64,000 nt of DNA. Source: Alphaproteobacteria bacterium UBA6324 (GTDB lineage Bacteria > Pseudomonadota > Alphaproteobacteria > CAAGCB01 > CAG-977). Location: positions 100,324 to 164,323 of the forward strand of contig DJSW01000029.1 in the NCBI GenBank assembly GCA_002439085.1. Direction: 5' to 3'. A program made the position numbers and the translations under genes. Shown one piece after another: positions 53,536-62,759 of the stretch; the first letter of the stretch is position 1; each line of letters starts with the position of its first letter. Below the pieces are notes generated by a model that searched no databases, was not told the origin of the DNA, and saw only the letters and a list, made by a program, of their open reading frames with translations.

Positions 53536-54963
53536 TTAAAATCCTTTTCCGGCTTTGAACGGGTTGATCAGCCCGATTTTCCTGACGATGTCCGTTCTGG
53601 CGATCAGCAGTTCGTAAAGCGACCGGCTGTTCGTCGTCCGCGCGTCCGCCAGTTTCGATTGCGCGTCCAAAACGTTCAGGATGCTGCCGCGTCCCGCCTT
53701 GTACGCCCCCAAAGCGACCTGCGCGTTCTGACCGGCCGACGCCAGCATGGTTTGAGAAATCTCATACGTTTTTTTCGCGGTGAAAAAATTCTGATAGGTT
53801 GTCCAGACTTCGTTTTTCACGTCGCTTTCCAGCTTTTTCAGCGCCGCTTCGCTTTGTTCCAGCCGATAGCGCGCCTGATTGATCCGGTAGGTGTTTTTGA
53901 ACCCCGTGAACAACGGGACGGTCAGCGACAACCCGATATTGTTGGAACGCGCGCGCGTTTTGTCGCGCGTCCATTCCTTGTCCGCGCCCAATCCGGTCGA
54001 CAGGGAAAGGGACGGCGCGTTTTTCGATTCCTGAACGGCGACATCGGAACGTGCCTGTTCAACGGCGGCCTTTTGCGCCGCGATGTCCGCGCGGCGGTTC
54101 AGTGCCGTTTTAAACAAAGCGTCGATGTCGTCCGGCATATCCGAAAAACCGGCGGGCAGCTCTTCCGACGCCAATTCCGGATCGTAATCGGGGGAACGGT
54201 TCATCAAAACGGCCAAGTTTCCCTTTGCGACGGCCAAAGCCCTGTCCGCCTTGGCGACCGTCAGCTGCGCTTCGGATCGCGACGTTTCGGCCTGCAGCCT
54301 GTCCGACAGGGCGGCAAGCCCCAGATCGTAGCGTTTGGCGGCGGCGTCATAGGCCGATTGCGCGGCGTCCAGCGTCGCGCGCGAATTTTTTTGTTCGGCC
54401 TGCGCGGCGAACACCAGATAGTACGCCTCGGCCACGTCGAAAATCATTCCCTGCAGCGTGTCCGACCGCATCGCCAGCGCGGCGGCCAGAGCTTGGCGCG
54501 CGGATTGCGTCGCGGCTTCGCGCCCGCCGAAATCGTACAACAGCCATTGCGCGGACAGCCGCGCCGTCGCCGTGTCCGCGTCCGACCCGCCCCCGCCGTG
54601 GACATGACGGCCGGAATGCGCCGCCCCCGCCGACAGATCGACGGTCGGCCAGTAATCGGCCTTCGCCTGCCCGTATTCGGCGGCCGCGGCCATCGCCCCC
54701 ATGTACAGCCGCCGCGTTTCCGGATTGCGGCACAACGCCAGATTGATCGCGTCGCCCAGCCGCAGCGGAGCGTTTTGCGCCGTTTCCCGACACGCCGGTG
54801 CCGTCACCGCCCGTTCGACCGACAGCGGATCGCCGCCCGCCCGCGCCGCGAACGGAACGCCGAAAAGCGTCAACATCAAAATACCCTTTCCCGCTGTTTT
54901 CGCCAAAAGGGGAAAGGCCGATATTTTTGTTTGACACAGGATGTTTTTTCTAATACGCATCAT
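53536..54963 (-). CDS. TolC-family outer-membrane efflux protein
   Basis: The protein is 475 aa. After a signal-like N terminus, two OEP repeat halves are seen (LRLGDAINLALCRNPETRRLYM with AKADYWPTVDLSAG; later RRADIAAQKAAVEQARSDVAVQES and LSLTVPLFTGFKNTYRINQARYRLEQSEAAL). It makes the outer-membrane tunnel for the MacAB genes that follow. A TATAAT box (54989-54984, minus strand) lies 20 nt upstream of the start. The exact start (54963 or 54960) is unsure. Confidence 0.92.
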   Translation of the reverse strand: MMRIRKNILCQTKISAFPLLAKTAGKGILMLTLFGVPFAARAGGDPLSVERAVTAPACRETAQNAPLRLGDAINLALCRNPETRRLYMGAMAAAAEYGQAKADYWPTVDLSAGAAHSGRHVHGGGGSDADTATARLSAQWLLYDFGGREAATQSARQALAAALAMRSDTLQGMIFDVAEAYYLVFAAQAEQKNSRATLDAAQSAYDAAAKRYDLGLAALSDRLQAETSRSEAQLTVAKADRALAVAKGNLAVLMNRSPDYDPELASEELPAGFSDMPDDIDALFKTALNRRADIAAQKAAVEQARSDVAVQESKNAPSLSLSTGLGADKEWTRDKTRARSNNIGLSLTVPLFTGFKNTYRINQARYRLEQSEAALKKLESDVKNEVWTTYQNFFTAKKTYEISQTMLASAGQNAQVALGAYKAGRGSILNVLDAQSKLADARTTNSRSLYELLIARTDIVRKIGLINPFKAGKGF

Positions 54964-55000
54964 TTCCAACGTTATCTTATTCCATTATACAGAGTCAACG

Positions 55001-56461
55001 ATGTTTCTTTCCCTTTTCTTCGCCAAAAAGGCTAAAATCCTGCTGTTTTCATGTTTTGCCGCCGTATGCGCCGCGGCGTTGTGCGGTTGTGAAAAGCCGC
55101 AACCGACCGCCAAGCACATCTTCCTGTTCGTCGCGGACGGCGCGTCCTACGCCCAACGGCGGCTGACCGCCATGGCGCGGGAAAGCGGCCTGTTCGTTGA
55201 CACGCTGCCCGTTCAGGGGACGGCCGTTCCCGCGGTCGCGGACGCGGCGGCGGCGGGCGCGCTGGCCACCGGAAAAGCGACGGGCGCGGGCATGATTTCC
55301 ATGATTTCCGCCGAAGAACCCGCCCTGCCCCTGATTACGTCGATCATGGCGCGAAACGGCTACGCCGTCGGGTTGGTGACGGACGCGGGGTTGGACGGCG
55401 CGGCGGCCGCGTCGTTTTACGCGCACAGCGAAAAGCGGCAGAATTACTATGACATCGCCGTCCAGCTGAAAGACAGCCCCGTTTCCCTGCTGATCGGGCA
55501 GGATTTCAAACGGCGCAAGGCTTTTCAAAAAGAGGATTTGGACGTTGTTTTGAAAAAAAGCGGCCACCGGATGGTTTCCCGCATTTCGGCGGGGGAAAAG
55601 ATGCCGTCCGGCAAAGTGGTCGCCGCCCTTAAAAACGTTCCGTTCGCTTTGGACGCGAAGGCGGAATCCCCGAATTTGGCCTTGTTCGTCGAAAAGGCGA
55701 TTGAAAAGCTGCAGGGCGGGGATTTCCTGATCGTCGCGGTCGGCGAAAAAATCGGGCTGGCCGCCGAATCCCGCGACACGGCCGCATTGATCGCGGAAAC
55801 GGCCGCGTTCGATCTGGCGGTGAAAAAGGCGTTCGATTTTTACGCGGCGCACCCGCAGGACACGCTGATCGTCGTCACTTCGACGGCGGAGGTCGGCGGG
55901 CTGGTTCTGGGAACGGACGGCGCGGTTTCGCCCGACGTTTTCAAAACACAAAAAGTGTCGATCGACACCTTTAAATCCGCGATCAACCGGTTCCGCCGCC
56001 GTCGGCCGGAGGGCGCGACGCTGGAAAACTTTATGCCGAAAATCACGGAAAACTTCGGCCTGCGTCTGTTGACGCGGGAACAGAAAAAAGAATTGACCGA
56101 AGCCGCCAAAAACGGCGACGAAACAGCGGCGAAAACGCTGGAAACCGACCTGACGGGCGCGGAAACCGCCCTGCTGCGCGAAGCGTTCCGTCACAGTATG
56201 GCGGACAAGCCCAAAACCGACGCTTTGCTGCGCAAATACGGCAAGCTCGACCCGCTGCAGGCGACCGTCCTGCGCATTTTGGACGAACGCGCGCGCACCG
56301 GTTACGCGGCGCAGGGACGGACGGCCGTTCCGACCCCCGTTTCCGCGGCGGGCGTCAAATCGGACGCGTTCGCCGGCGTTTACCCCCAAACGGACGTGTT
56401 TGTCAAAATTCTGGCCGCGGCCGGATTGTTGCCGGACGGAACAAGACCCGTCAGCGACTGA
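55001..56461 (+). CDS. Degenerate alkaline phosphatase-like lipoprotein (probable pseudoenzyme)
   Basis: The protein is 486 aa. A lipoprotein signal (LCGC, Cys30) precedes an alkaline-phosphatase-superfamily domain: IFLFVADG matches the first metal block (Asp46), and VADAAAAGALATGK (Asp81, Ala82) aligns with the usual DSA nucleophile block, where the phosphorylated Ser is Ala82. The late metal blocks are also lost: the position of VTADHEHG reads VTSTAEVGG, and the second Asp/His pair is not retained. So the fold remains while the active site is gone. The ATG at 55001 was chosen because the lipoprotein signal starts there. Divergent from the TolC-MacAB operon. Confidence 0.7.
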   Translation: MFLSLFFAKKAKILLFSCFAAVCAAALCGCEKPQPTAKHIFLFVADGASYAQRRLTAMARESGLFVDTLPVQGTAVPAVADAAAAGALATGKATGAGMISMISAEEPALPLITSIMARNGYAVGLVTDAGLDGAAAASFYAHSEKRQNYYDIAVQLKDSPVSLLIGQDFKRRKAFQKEDLDVVLKKSGHRMVSRISAGEKMPSGKVVAALKNVPFALDAKAESPNLALFVEKAIEKLQGGDFLIVAVGEKIGLAAESRDTAALIAETAAFDLAVKKAFDFYAAHPQDTLIVVTSTAEVGGLVLGTDGAVSPDVFKTQKVSIDTFKSAINRFRRRRPEGATLENFMPKITENFGLRLLTREQKKELTEAAKNGDETAAKTLETDLTGAETALLREAFRHSMADKPKTDALLRKYGKLDPLQATVLRILDERARTGYAAQGRTAVPTPVSAAGVKSDAFAGVYPQTDVFVKILAAAGLLPDGTRPVSD

Positions 56462-57827
56462 TTCCCGGCTGCTGCGAACGGTGTAGCACGCCGAATTTCC
56501 GGAACAGGTGAACGGCGACGGGAATCGCAACCAGAAAACCCAAGGCGTCGGCCAGCGGGAACGCGTAAAACACGCCGTTCAACCCGATGCGCCGTCCCAA
56601 CAGGACGATCCCCGGAATGACGAACAGCAACTGGCGGCTGAGTGCCAGAAACGCCGCCATGCGCGGGCTTCTGACCGCCTGCAGGAAAAACGTCGTCGCG
56701 ACGGACAGCCCGATCAGCGGATACATCGCCCCGATGATTTTCAGCGAATGCGTGCCGATCCGGATCAGTTCCGCGTCGCCTTTATTGAAAATGCGGATGA
56801 TTTGCGGCGCGAACAGCTGCAAAATCGCGCAGCTGGCAACAAAAAACAACGTCGATACAACAATGTTCGTCCGATATACCTTTAAAACGCGGCCGTAATT
56901 CCGCGCCCCCAGATTAAAGCTGACGACCGGTTGCGATCCTTCGCACAGGCCGATGACAGGCATAAACAGCAGAACCGTCACCGCGATCGTCGCCCCCATG
57001 GCCGAAACGGCCGCGTCGCCGCCGTACAAAGCCAGCGAATTGTTGATGATCGTCTGCATCAATCCGTTCGCCAGCTGGATCATAAAGGGCGCCGTGCCGA
57101 CAAAGCAGATCGCCGAAACCATTTTCAGGGACAGCTTGGCGTATTTCGCGCGGAAACGGTAGGGGGCTTTGGACGACAGGAAAAACGACAGCGCCCAGCA
57201 AAACGACGCCGCCTGCGCCGCGACGGTCGCATAGGCCGCGCCCGCGATCCCCCAGCGGAAAACAAAGATGAACAGCGCGTCCAAAATCGTGTTGGCGACC
57301 GCGCCGATCAGCATGGTGAACATCGCGATGTGCGGAAAACCGCTGGCGCGGATGAAATTGTTCAGCGTCATGTTCGCCATCATGAACACGGAACCGCACA
57401 GTGTGATTTTCAAATACGTTTCGGCATAGGGCATGATCGTCGGCGTCGCCCCGTACAACCGCAGCAGCGGTTTCAGGAAAATCATATGCGCGGTGCAGAA
57501 AACGACGGCGATCGCGGCGATGATTTCGACCGCGCCGGTGAAAAACCGTTCCGCGCGCGGCACTTTCCCCTGCCCCAGACTGATCGCGAAATTGACGCTG
57601 CCGCCGATGCCGATCATCAACCCGAACGCCATTTGCAAAATCGCCGTCGGAAAGGACACGGCCACGCCCGCCAATCCGGCCGATCCGACGCCGTTGCCGA
57701 TGAACACGCGGTCAACCAGATTGTACGACGCGTTGATCATCAGCCCGACAACCGCAGGCAGCGCGAATTTCCACAAAAGCCGTCCGATAGGGTCGTTGCC
57801 CAGATCCGGCCGTTCGCTATGTGTCAT
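56451..57827 (-). CDS. MATE-family multidrug/solute efflux transporter
   Basis: The protein is 458 aa with twelve hydrophobic spans in two MatE halves (IGRLLWKFALPAVVGLMINASYNLVDRVFIGN; SMGATIAVTVLLFMPVIGLCEGSQPVVSFNLGARNY). It exports cationic or other compounds using a Na+ or H+ gradient. It overlaps the pseudo-phosphatase gene by 11 nt at the converging ends. Confidence 0.93.
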   Translation of the reverse strand: MTHSERPDLGNDPIGRLLWKFALPAVVGLMINASYNLVDRVFIGNGVGSAGLAGVAVSFPTAILQMAFGLMIGIGGSVNFAISLGQGKVPRAERFFTGAVEIIAAIAVVFCTAHMIFLKPLLRLYGATPTIMPYAETYLKITLCGSVFMMANMTLNNFIRASGFPHIAMFTMLIGAVANTILDALFIFVFRWGIAGAAYATVAAQAASFCWALSFFLSSKAPYRFRAKYAKLSLKMVSAICFVGTAPFMIQLANGLMQTIINNSLALYGGDAAVSAMGATIAVTVLLFMPVIGLCEGSQPVVSFNLGARNYGRVLKVYRTNIVVSTLFFVASCAILQLFAPQIIRIFNKGDAELIRIGTHSLKIIGAMYPLIGLSVATTFFLQAVRSPRMAAFLALSRQLLFVIPGIVLLGRRIGLNGVFYAFPLADALGFLVAIPVAVHLFRKFGVLHRSQQPGISR

Positions 57828-57878
57828 GACGTTTCCCTTTCCCTGCTGTTTTTAAAACAGGTTGTATAGGGATTTTCG

Positions 57879-60461
57879 TCATTTATCCAGCAAAAAAGCG
57901 TTTTCTTTTCCACCGCGCGCGACAAAGGCGACGATCAGCGGCGTCACGGCGATCACCGGCATCATATAGCGCAACAAACCGTTGACCGGCGACGCGACGC
58001 ACACCAGAATGCTGATCACCGACGGCAGCAGCGGCGTCAAATTCACCGGCCGTTTGCGCGAACGGGCGTACAGCGCGCACAGCACCGTCAGATTGGCGTA
58101 AAAAGCGCAACTGAACAGCAGCGCCAGATACGGAAACGCCCATAAAAACGTATAAAGCAGCATATCCGCGACATTTTCAACAGCCGACATCCGCGTCAAT
58201 TCGTCCGTGATCAGCCATTCGGTGCGGAAATTGATGCGCGACGGCAGGGACACAAGGTACGGAACAAAGCTGATGTATTGACTGGACATATTGAAAAAGG
58301 CGTGGACATACGTCATCGGATGCTTGAAAAACATCCGCGCCCACGCCGCGAAATAGTTTTTCAGATCGCGCGTTTCCGTGCGGCGGAAATCGGGCTTGTA
58401 CGTCCTTTTGACCGGATCGGAACTGCGGTCTTCGTACAATTCGGGCAAAGCGCGCACGGACAAAACGCGGTTGATCGCGCGATATTCGTCCGGTGTGACT
58501 TCGTTTCCGTGTTTTTTGACGTACAGCGCCGTCTGTTGGAACGGCAGGGACAAAGCCTCCCGCTTGCTGCCCGTCACATACCCCAAATCGACGAACACGC
58601 TTTGCGTCAGGAAAAAGTACGCGCCGGCGGCGAACGCCAAAACGGCGGCGACGGAAGCTTTCCGCCGCGTGAAAACGGCCGCGGCCGCCAACGTCGGAGC
58701 AATGACGTAAATCCCGTTGTTGCGCGTCAGACACACGGCCAAAGCGGTCAGCGCGTATCCGGCGAACCACACCGCTTTTTGTTCCCGTTCCCCTTTGGTA
58801 AAAAGCGTTGTCGTCTGCAATGCGAACAGCGTGAAAAATCCGCTGTACAGCACGTCTTTGATCCCCCAGACGGCGAAAACGCCGAACGGAACGAATGCGA
58901 AAAACAAAAACGCCCCCGCCTTGTACGCGGCCGGCATTCCGAACCGCCGGATCCGTTCCAGACACGCGGCGAAAGCGGCGGCGCAAACGGCGTCCTGCAG
59001 AAAAATGTATAAAAGCAGGCCGGTTCTGTTATCTTTCAGCGCGGTTCCCGCTTCAAAACAAACGGTCATCAAAAACGTTGACACAAAAGGATGATGCTGT
59101 GAAGCCAAAGACGTTCCCTGCGTTTGTTCCAACTGCGTGATCATATCCAGCGACAAATGCCCCAACGCGAAAAACCGCGCGAACACCGTCCACAACGCCA
59201 ACAAAAGCGCGCCGGAAACAAAAAAAGTGTGACGGTCGTAAAACGCGGCGAACCGTTTCGCCGGATTTTCGGGCATTGCGTCGCGCCACCGGTCGAAACG
59301 GGACATCAGGAATAAAACGGCGGCATAGGCCATGACCGCTTCCCCGAAGCAAGCGATTGCCGCCGTCGTCAACCGTCCGTCGGCTTTTCCTTGAAACAGG
59401 CAGGGACACAACCGTAAAACGGCGAAAACAACGCCGAACACGGTGGCGGAAAGATGAAGCGATGAATACGCGCGCAACCGGTTCAGATAAACGCAAAACA
59501 GCCCCGACACGGCAAAGACCGTGAAAAACAGGCTGTTCAGCAAGATGTTCGCGTTGAAATAAAAGGAAAAAGCGACCGTTCCGGCGACCGCCGCGGCCAA
59601 AGCCGCCCACGCCGTCCCGTCCAGCCTGATCCCGCCGCCGGTTTTCAACGCCGCGGGAAACACCCGCGCCAATCCGGCGAACACGCATCCGCATCCGGCC
59701 GCGCAAAGCATGATGATCAGCAGGTAATGCACGTCTTCGGGCAAGGCGGAGCGAATGAACAACAGCCGCGCCCCGACGGCGCACGCGGTCAGCACGCCGC
59801 ACGCGAGCGGCCAAAAAACAGCCCCTTTCCCGCGAAAAGCGCGGTCGAAAAACAGGTAAAACAGCGAAAACACCCACATTCCGGCGAACATATCCGTTTC
59901 CGTCGGATTTGTTTTCGTGAACACGGAAAAGGCGACGTATCCGGATGTCGCGGCCGCAACGATGCGCGCCGTTCGGCTTTTCACCAGCCCCCAAAACAAA
60001 AGGGACGCCAGAAACGCGTCCAACAGGAAAAAGGTCGGATAAAACCGTTTGACGCCTTTGACGCCGATGTTTTTATAGGTGAACTTTTTTCCAACCGGAA
60101 TGTGTTTTTTACCGGCTGCGGGTTCTATCACCCGTTTTGTTTGTCCTTCAACCTGCAAAATACCGACCTGTATGTCCGAACGATCGTAGGTTTTGAACAG
60201 CAAATGCACCGCATACAAATGTTTAACCGGCAGGTCGAACGCGATTTTCTGCGGGTGTTTTACAGAAAACGTTCTGAAAAACCTGAATCCCCCGCTTTGA
60301 TTTTCGGCGTACATCACCGGCATTCGCAACAGCAACGGCATGGAAACATCCACGACGACCCGAACGGTTGAACGGACATAGAACGGAACGGAAGCGGACA
60401 AAACGGCCGCGACCGTCAAAACATACAGAATCGCCGTCCGCGCGCGTTTTGTCAGCGTCAT
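57879..60461 (-). CDS. Large polytopic membrane protein with DUF6020-like (GT-C) C-terminal half
   Basis: The protein is 860 aa with about twenty hydrophobic spans. After a short periplasmic beta-rich N-terminal part (~30-125), the C-terminal half has the DUF6020-like signature: LSLDMITQLEQTQG, SQHHPFVST, AVWGIKDVLYS and LTRNNGIYVI. These conserved acidic and His residues suit a membrane glycosyltransferase of the GT-C type. Overlap with the MFS gene (ATGA) suggests co-translation. The substrate is not known. Confidence 0.7.
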   Translation of the reverse strand: MTLTKRARTAILYVLTVAAVLSASVPFYVRSTVRVVVDVSMPLLLRMPVMYAENQSGGFRFFRTFSVKHPQKIAFDLPVKHLYAVHLLFKTYDRSDIQVGILQVEGQTKRVIEPAAGKKHIPVGKKFTYKNIGVKGVKRFYPTFFLLDAFLASLLFWGLVKSRTARIVAAATSGYVAFSVFTKTNPTETDMFAGMWVFSLFYLFFDRAFRGKGAVFWPLACGVLTACAVGARLLFIRSALPEDVHYLLIIMLCAAGCGCVFAGLARVFPAALKTGGGIRLDGTAWAALAAAVAGTVAFSFYFNANILLNSLFFTVFAVSGLFCVYLNRLRAYSSLHLSATVFGVVFAVLRLCPCLFQGKADGRLTTAAIACFGEAVMAYAAVLFLMSRFDRWRDAMPENPAKRFAAFYDRHTFFVSGALLLALWTVFARFFALGHLSLDMITQLEQTQGTSLASQHHPFVSTFLMTVCFEAGTALKDNRTGLLLYIFLQDAVCAAAFAACLERIRRFGMPAAYKAGAFLFFAFVPFGVFAVWGIKDVLYSGFFTLFALQTTTLFTKGEREQKAVWFAGYALTALAVCLTRNNGIYVIAPTLAAAAVFTRRKASVAAVLAFAAGAYFFLTQSVFVDLGYVTGSKREALSLPFQQTALYVKKHGNEVTPDEYRAINRVLSVRALPELYEDRSSDPVKRTYKPDFRRTETRDLKNYFAAWARMFFKHPMTYVHAFFNMSSQYISFVPYLVSLPSRINFRTEWLITDELTRMSAVENVADMLLYTFLWAFPYLALLFSCAFYANLTVLCALYARSRKRPVNLTPLLPSVISILVCVASPVNGLLRYMMPVIAVTPLIVAFVARGGKENAFLLDK

Positions 60462-61630
60462 CCGGCGGTACTCCGGTCGCCGCGCAGCGCCAGACAGATC
60501 AAATAAGCGACACCGGCGCCCATAACGGCGACCGCGCCGTTTTGCGTCCCGACAACGTCGGAGGCGTACCCCATCAGCAACGGAAAGACCGTTCCGCCGA
60601 ACAGCCCCATGATCATCAAACCGGACACTTCGTTTTTCTTGTCCGGCTCATGCAGCAGCGCGCGCGTCAGCACGATCGAAAAGACGTTCGAGTTGCCGAA
60701 CCCGATCATCGCGACCGCCGCCGTCAACGCGCTTTTTTCCCCGCAAAACGCCAACATCAAAGCCCCCGCCGCCATCAAAAAAACGCTGAACAGGAAAAAA
60801 GCCCTGTTGCTGACTTTGGCCAGCAGGAAACCGCCCGTCAAACATCCGGCCGTGCGGAACAGGAAATAAACGCTGGTCGCGTATCCCGCCTGTTCCAACG
60901 TCAGCCCGACTTTTTCAATCAGCACCTTGGGCGCGGAAACGTTCGTCCCGACATCCACGCCGACATGACACATGATGCCGATGAAACACAGCAGAACCGT
61001 CGGGTCTTTCAGCAGGGAAAAGCATTGCGCGAACGTGGACGCGCGTTTGGACGTTTCCTCCTCGGGAATTTTTTGAACGGCCAGCCACAGCAGGGCGACG
61101 GCCGCTTCGACGGCGAAAATCGGGAAAAGCAGCTGCCATTTGCCGTACCGCACCGCCCCCCACGCCGCCAAAACCGGCGCGATAAAGGACGCGATCGCTT
61201 TGACGAACTGCCCGAACGTCAGCGCGCTGGACAGCTTTTCCGGACGGATCAATCCGGCGATCAGCGGATTCAGCGACACCTGCAGAATCGTGTTGCCGAT
61301 CCCTAACAGGCAAAACGACGCCAACACGACAGTCAGCCCGTAATCGACCGTCGGCAACGCCAACGCCGCCAGCGTCACGGCCAATCCGGCGACGACGGTT
61401 TTACGCCGTCCGATTTTCCCCATGACCATTCCCGTCGGCACAGACCCGACCAGAAACCAGAAAAAGACCATGGACGCGAACAGGTTCGCCGCCGTGTCGG
61501 ACAGCCCGAAATCCTTTTTCACATAGTTCGTCGCGATGCCGACCAGATCGACGAACCCCATGGCAAAAAAGGCCAGCATGACGGGCAGCAGTTTAAACAA
61601 AATGTTGTTTCCGGCTTTAGTTTCAGTCAT
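60458..61630 (-). CDS. MFS sugar permease, FucP-like
   Basis: The protein is 390 aa with twelve membrane spans. Motifs match sugar:H+ symporters of the FucP group: GKIGRRKTVVAG between helices 2 and 3 and NPLIAGLIRPEKLSSALTFGQFVKAIASF in the N-terminal half. The start at 61630 gives an 8-nt overlap with the preceding kinase stop; longer starts lie inside the kinase. Paired with a fructokinase it probably imports fructose or a similar sugar. Confidence 0.85.
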   Translation of the reverse strand: MTETKAGNNILFKLLPVMLAFFAMGFVDLVGIATNYVKKDFGLSDTAANLFASMVFFWFLVGSVPTGMVMGKIGRRKTVVAGLAVTLAALALPTVDYGLTVVLASFCLLGIGNTILQVSLNPLIAGLIRPEKLSSALTFGQFVKAIASFIAPVLAAWGAVRYGKWQLLFPIFAVEAAVALLWLAVQKIPEEETSKRASTFAQCFSLLKDPTVLLCFIGIMCHVGVDVGTNVSAPKVLIEKVGLTLEQAGYATSVYFLFRTAGCLTGGFLLAKVSNRAFFLFSVFLMAAGALMLAFCGEKSALTAAVAMIGFGNSNVFSIVLTRALLHEPDKKNEVSGLMIMGLFGGTVFPLLMGYASDVVGTQNGAVAVMGAGVAYLICLALRGDRSTAG

Positions 61631-62507
61631 GGCGTCCCCCTTTTTCATATTCCGGCCACGCCCCCGACCGCGTTGACACGAAAGCGGCCGTTTCAACGGC
61701 GGCTTGATGCGCCTGCGCCAACGTTTTTCCGGTCAAAATCGAATAGACGAACGCCCCTGAAAAGGAATCGCCCGCGCCGACCGTGTCGGCCACTTGCACT
61801 TTCGGCGTCGGCAGGACGGATTTTTCGCCGGCGGTGTAAATCGCGCTGTATTTTTCACCGGCGGTGAAGATCATGTAACGCAAATCGTAACGTTCGATAA
61901 ACGCGCGGCAAACCGTTTCCTCGTCCCCCGACAGGTCAAACATATCCTTTAAAACGACAATTTCCTCATCATTCACTTTGAACACGTTGGCGTGCGCCAG
62001 CAATTCGCCGATCAGTTCGCGCGAATAATACGTCCCGCGCAGATTGACATCGAAAAAGCGCAACGCCCGTTCGGGAACGTGCGACAACAGCGTTTTGATC
62101 GTGCGGCGCGAATGCGCGGATCGCAGCGCCAGCGTGCCGAAACACACGGCGTCCGCCCGTTCCACCAACGCGACAGCGTCGTCCGACACGTCCAAATAAT
62201 CCCACGCCACCCCTTCGACGATGTCATAGCTGGGAATGCCGTTATTCAAAACGACACGCACGAATCCGGTCGGATAGCCGTTGCGCGCCACGCAGTATTT
62301 GATGCCGCTTTTTTCCAGCTCGGCCAAAATCTCGTCCCCCAGCGGGTCGCGGCCGACCGCGCTGATCGCATAGCCTTCCGCCCCCATTTGCGTTGCGTGG
62401 TACACGAAATTGACCGGCGCGCCCCCCGCGCGTTTTCCGGCAGGCAGCATATCCCATAACAGTTCCCCGATGCCGATGATGACGGGGCGGTGCGTTTTTG
62501 ATTCCAT
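61623..62507 (-). CDS. Fructokinase (PfkB family)
   Basis: The protein is 294 aa. GELLWDMLPAGKRAGGAPVNF is the fructokinase form of the first PfkB motif and DTVGAGDSFSGAFVYS the second, with its catalytic Asp. It phosphorylates fructose (or a related hexose). GAGGA precedes the ATG. The sugar permease gene downstream overlaps it, forming a small uptake operon. Confidence 0.88.
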   Translation of the reverse strand: MESKTHRPVIIGIGELLWDMLPAGKRAGGAPVNFVYHATQMGAEGYAISAVGRDPLGDEILAELEKSGIKYCVARNGYPTGFVRVVLNNGIPSYDIVEGVAWDYLDVSDDAVALVERADAVCFGTLALRSAHSRRTIKTLLSHVPERALRFFDVNLRGTYYSRELIGELLAHANVFKVNDEEIVVLKDMFDLSGDEETVCRAFIERYDLRYMIFTAGEKYSAIYTAGEKSVLPTPKVQVADTVGAGDSFSGAFVYSILTGKTLAQAHQAAVETAAFVSTRSGAWPEYEKGGRHD

Positions 62508-62655
62508 GGCGTCCTCGCAGGCTGAAAGTTGTTTTCAGGCATTTTAGCATAAAACATTTTACAAGGTCAAAGCCCGCGCGCCCGCCGCCGGCATTTCAAC
62601 CTTTTTCAAACGGCCGAGTCGCCCCGCGCCTGGCAGCAAAGATTTTATATGAAAT

Positions 62656-62735
62656 TCTAAAAAACTTCTCATTTCCGGCAAGTTTTTAAGATTTTTCTAA
62701 AAAACTTTTTGATTTCTGGAAGTTTTTAATTATAT
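62656..62735. repeat. Two tandem 40-bp units, each with an 8-bp inverted repeat
   Basis: Units 62656-62695 and 62696-62735 are imperfect copies with period exactly 40. Each carries AAAAACTT-N12-AAGTTTTT (62660-62667 with 62680-62687; 62700-62707 with 62720-62727). They lie between the fructokinase start and the DUF4143 ATPase, 25 nt before its ATG. They could be operators for that gene or RNA hairpins. Confidence 0.75.
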
Positions 62736-62759
62736 TATAAAATTATAAGGAGATACGCT

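Noticed and set aside
62656..62735. CRISPR array
   Set aside because: Only two units, with no distinct spacers between conserved repeats and no cas genes.
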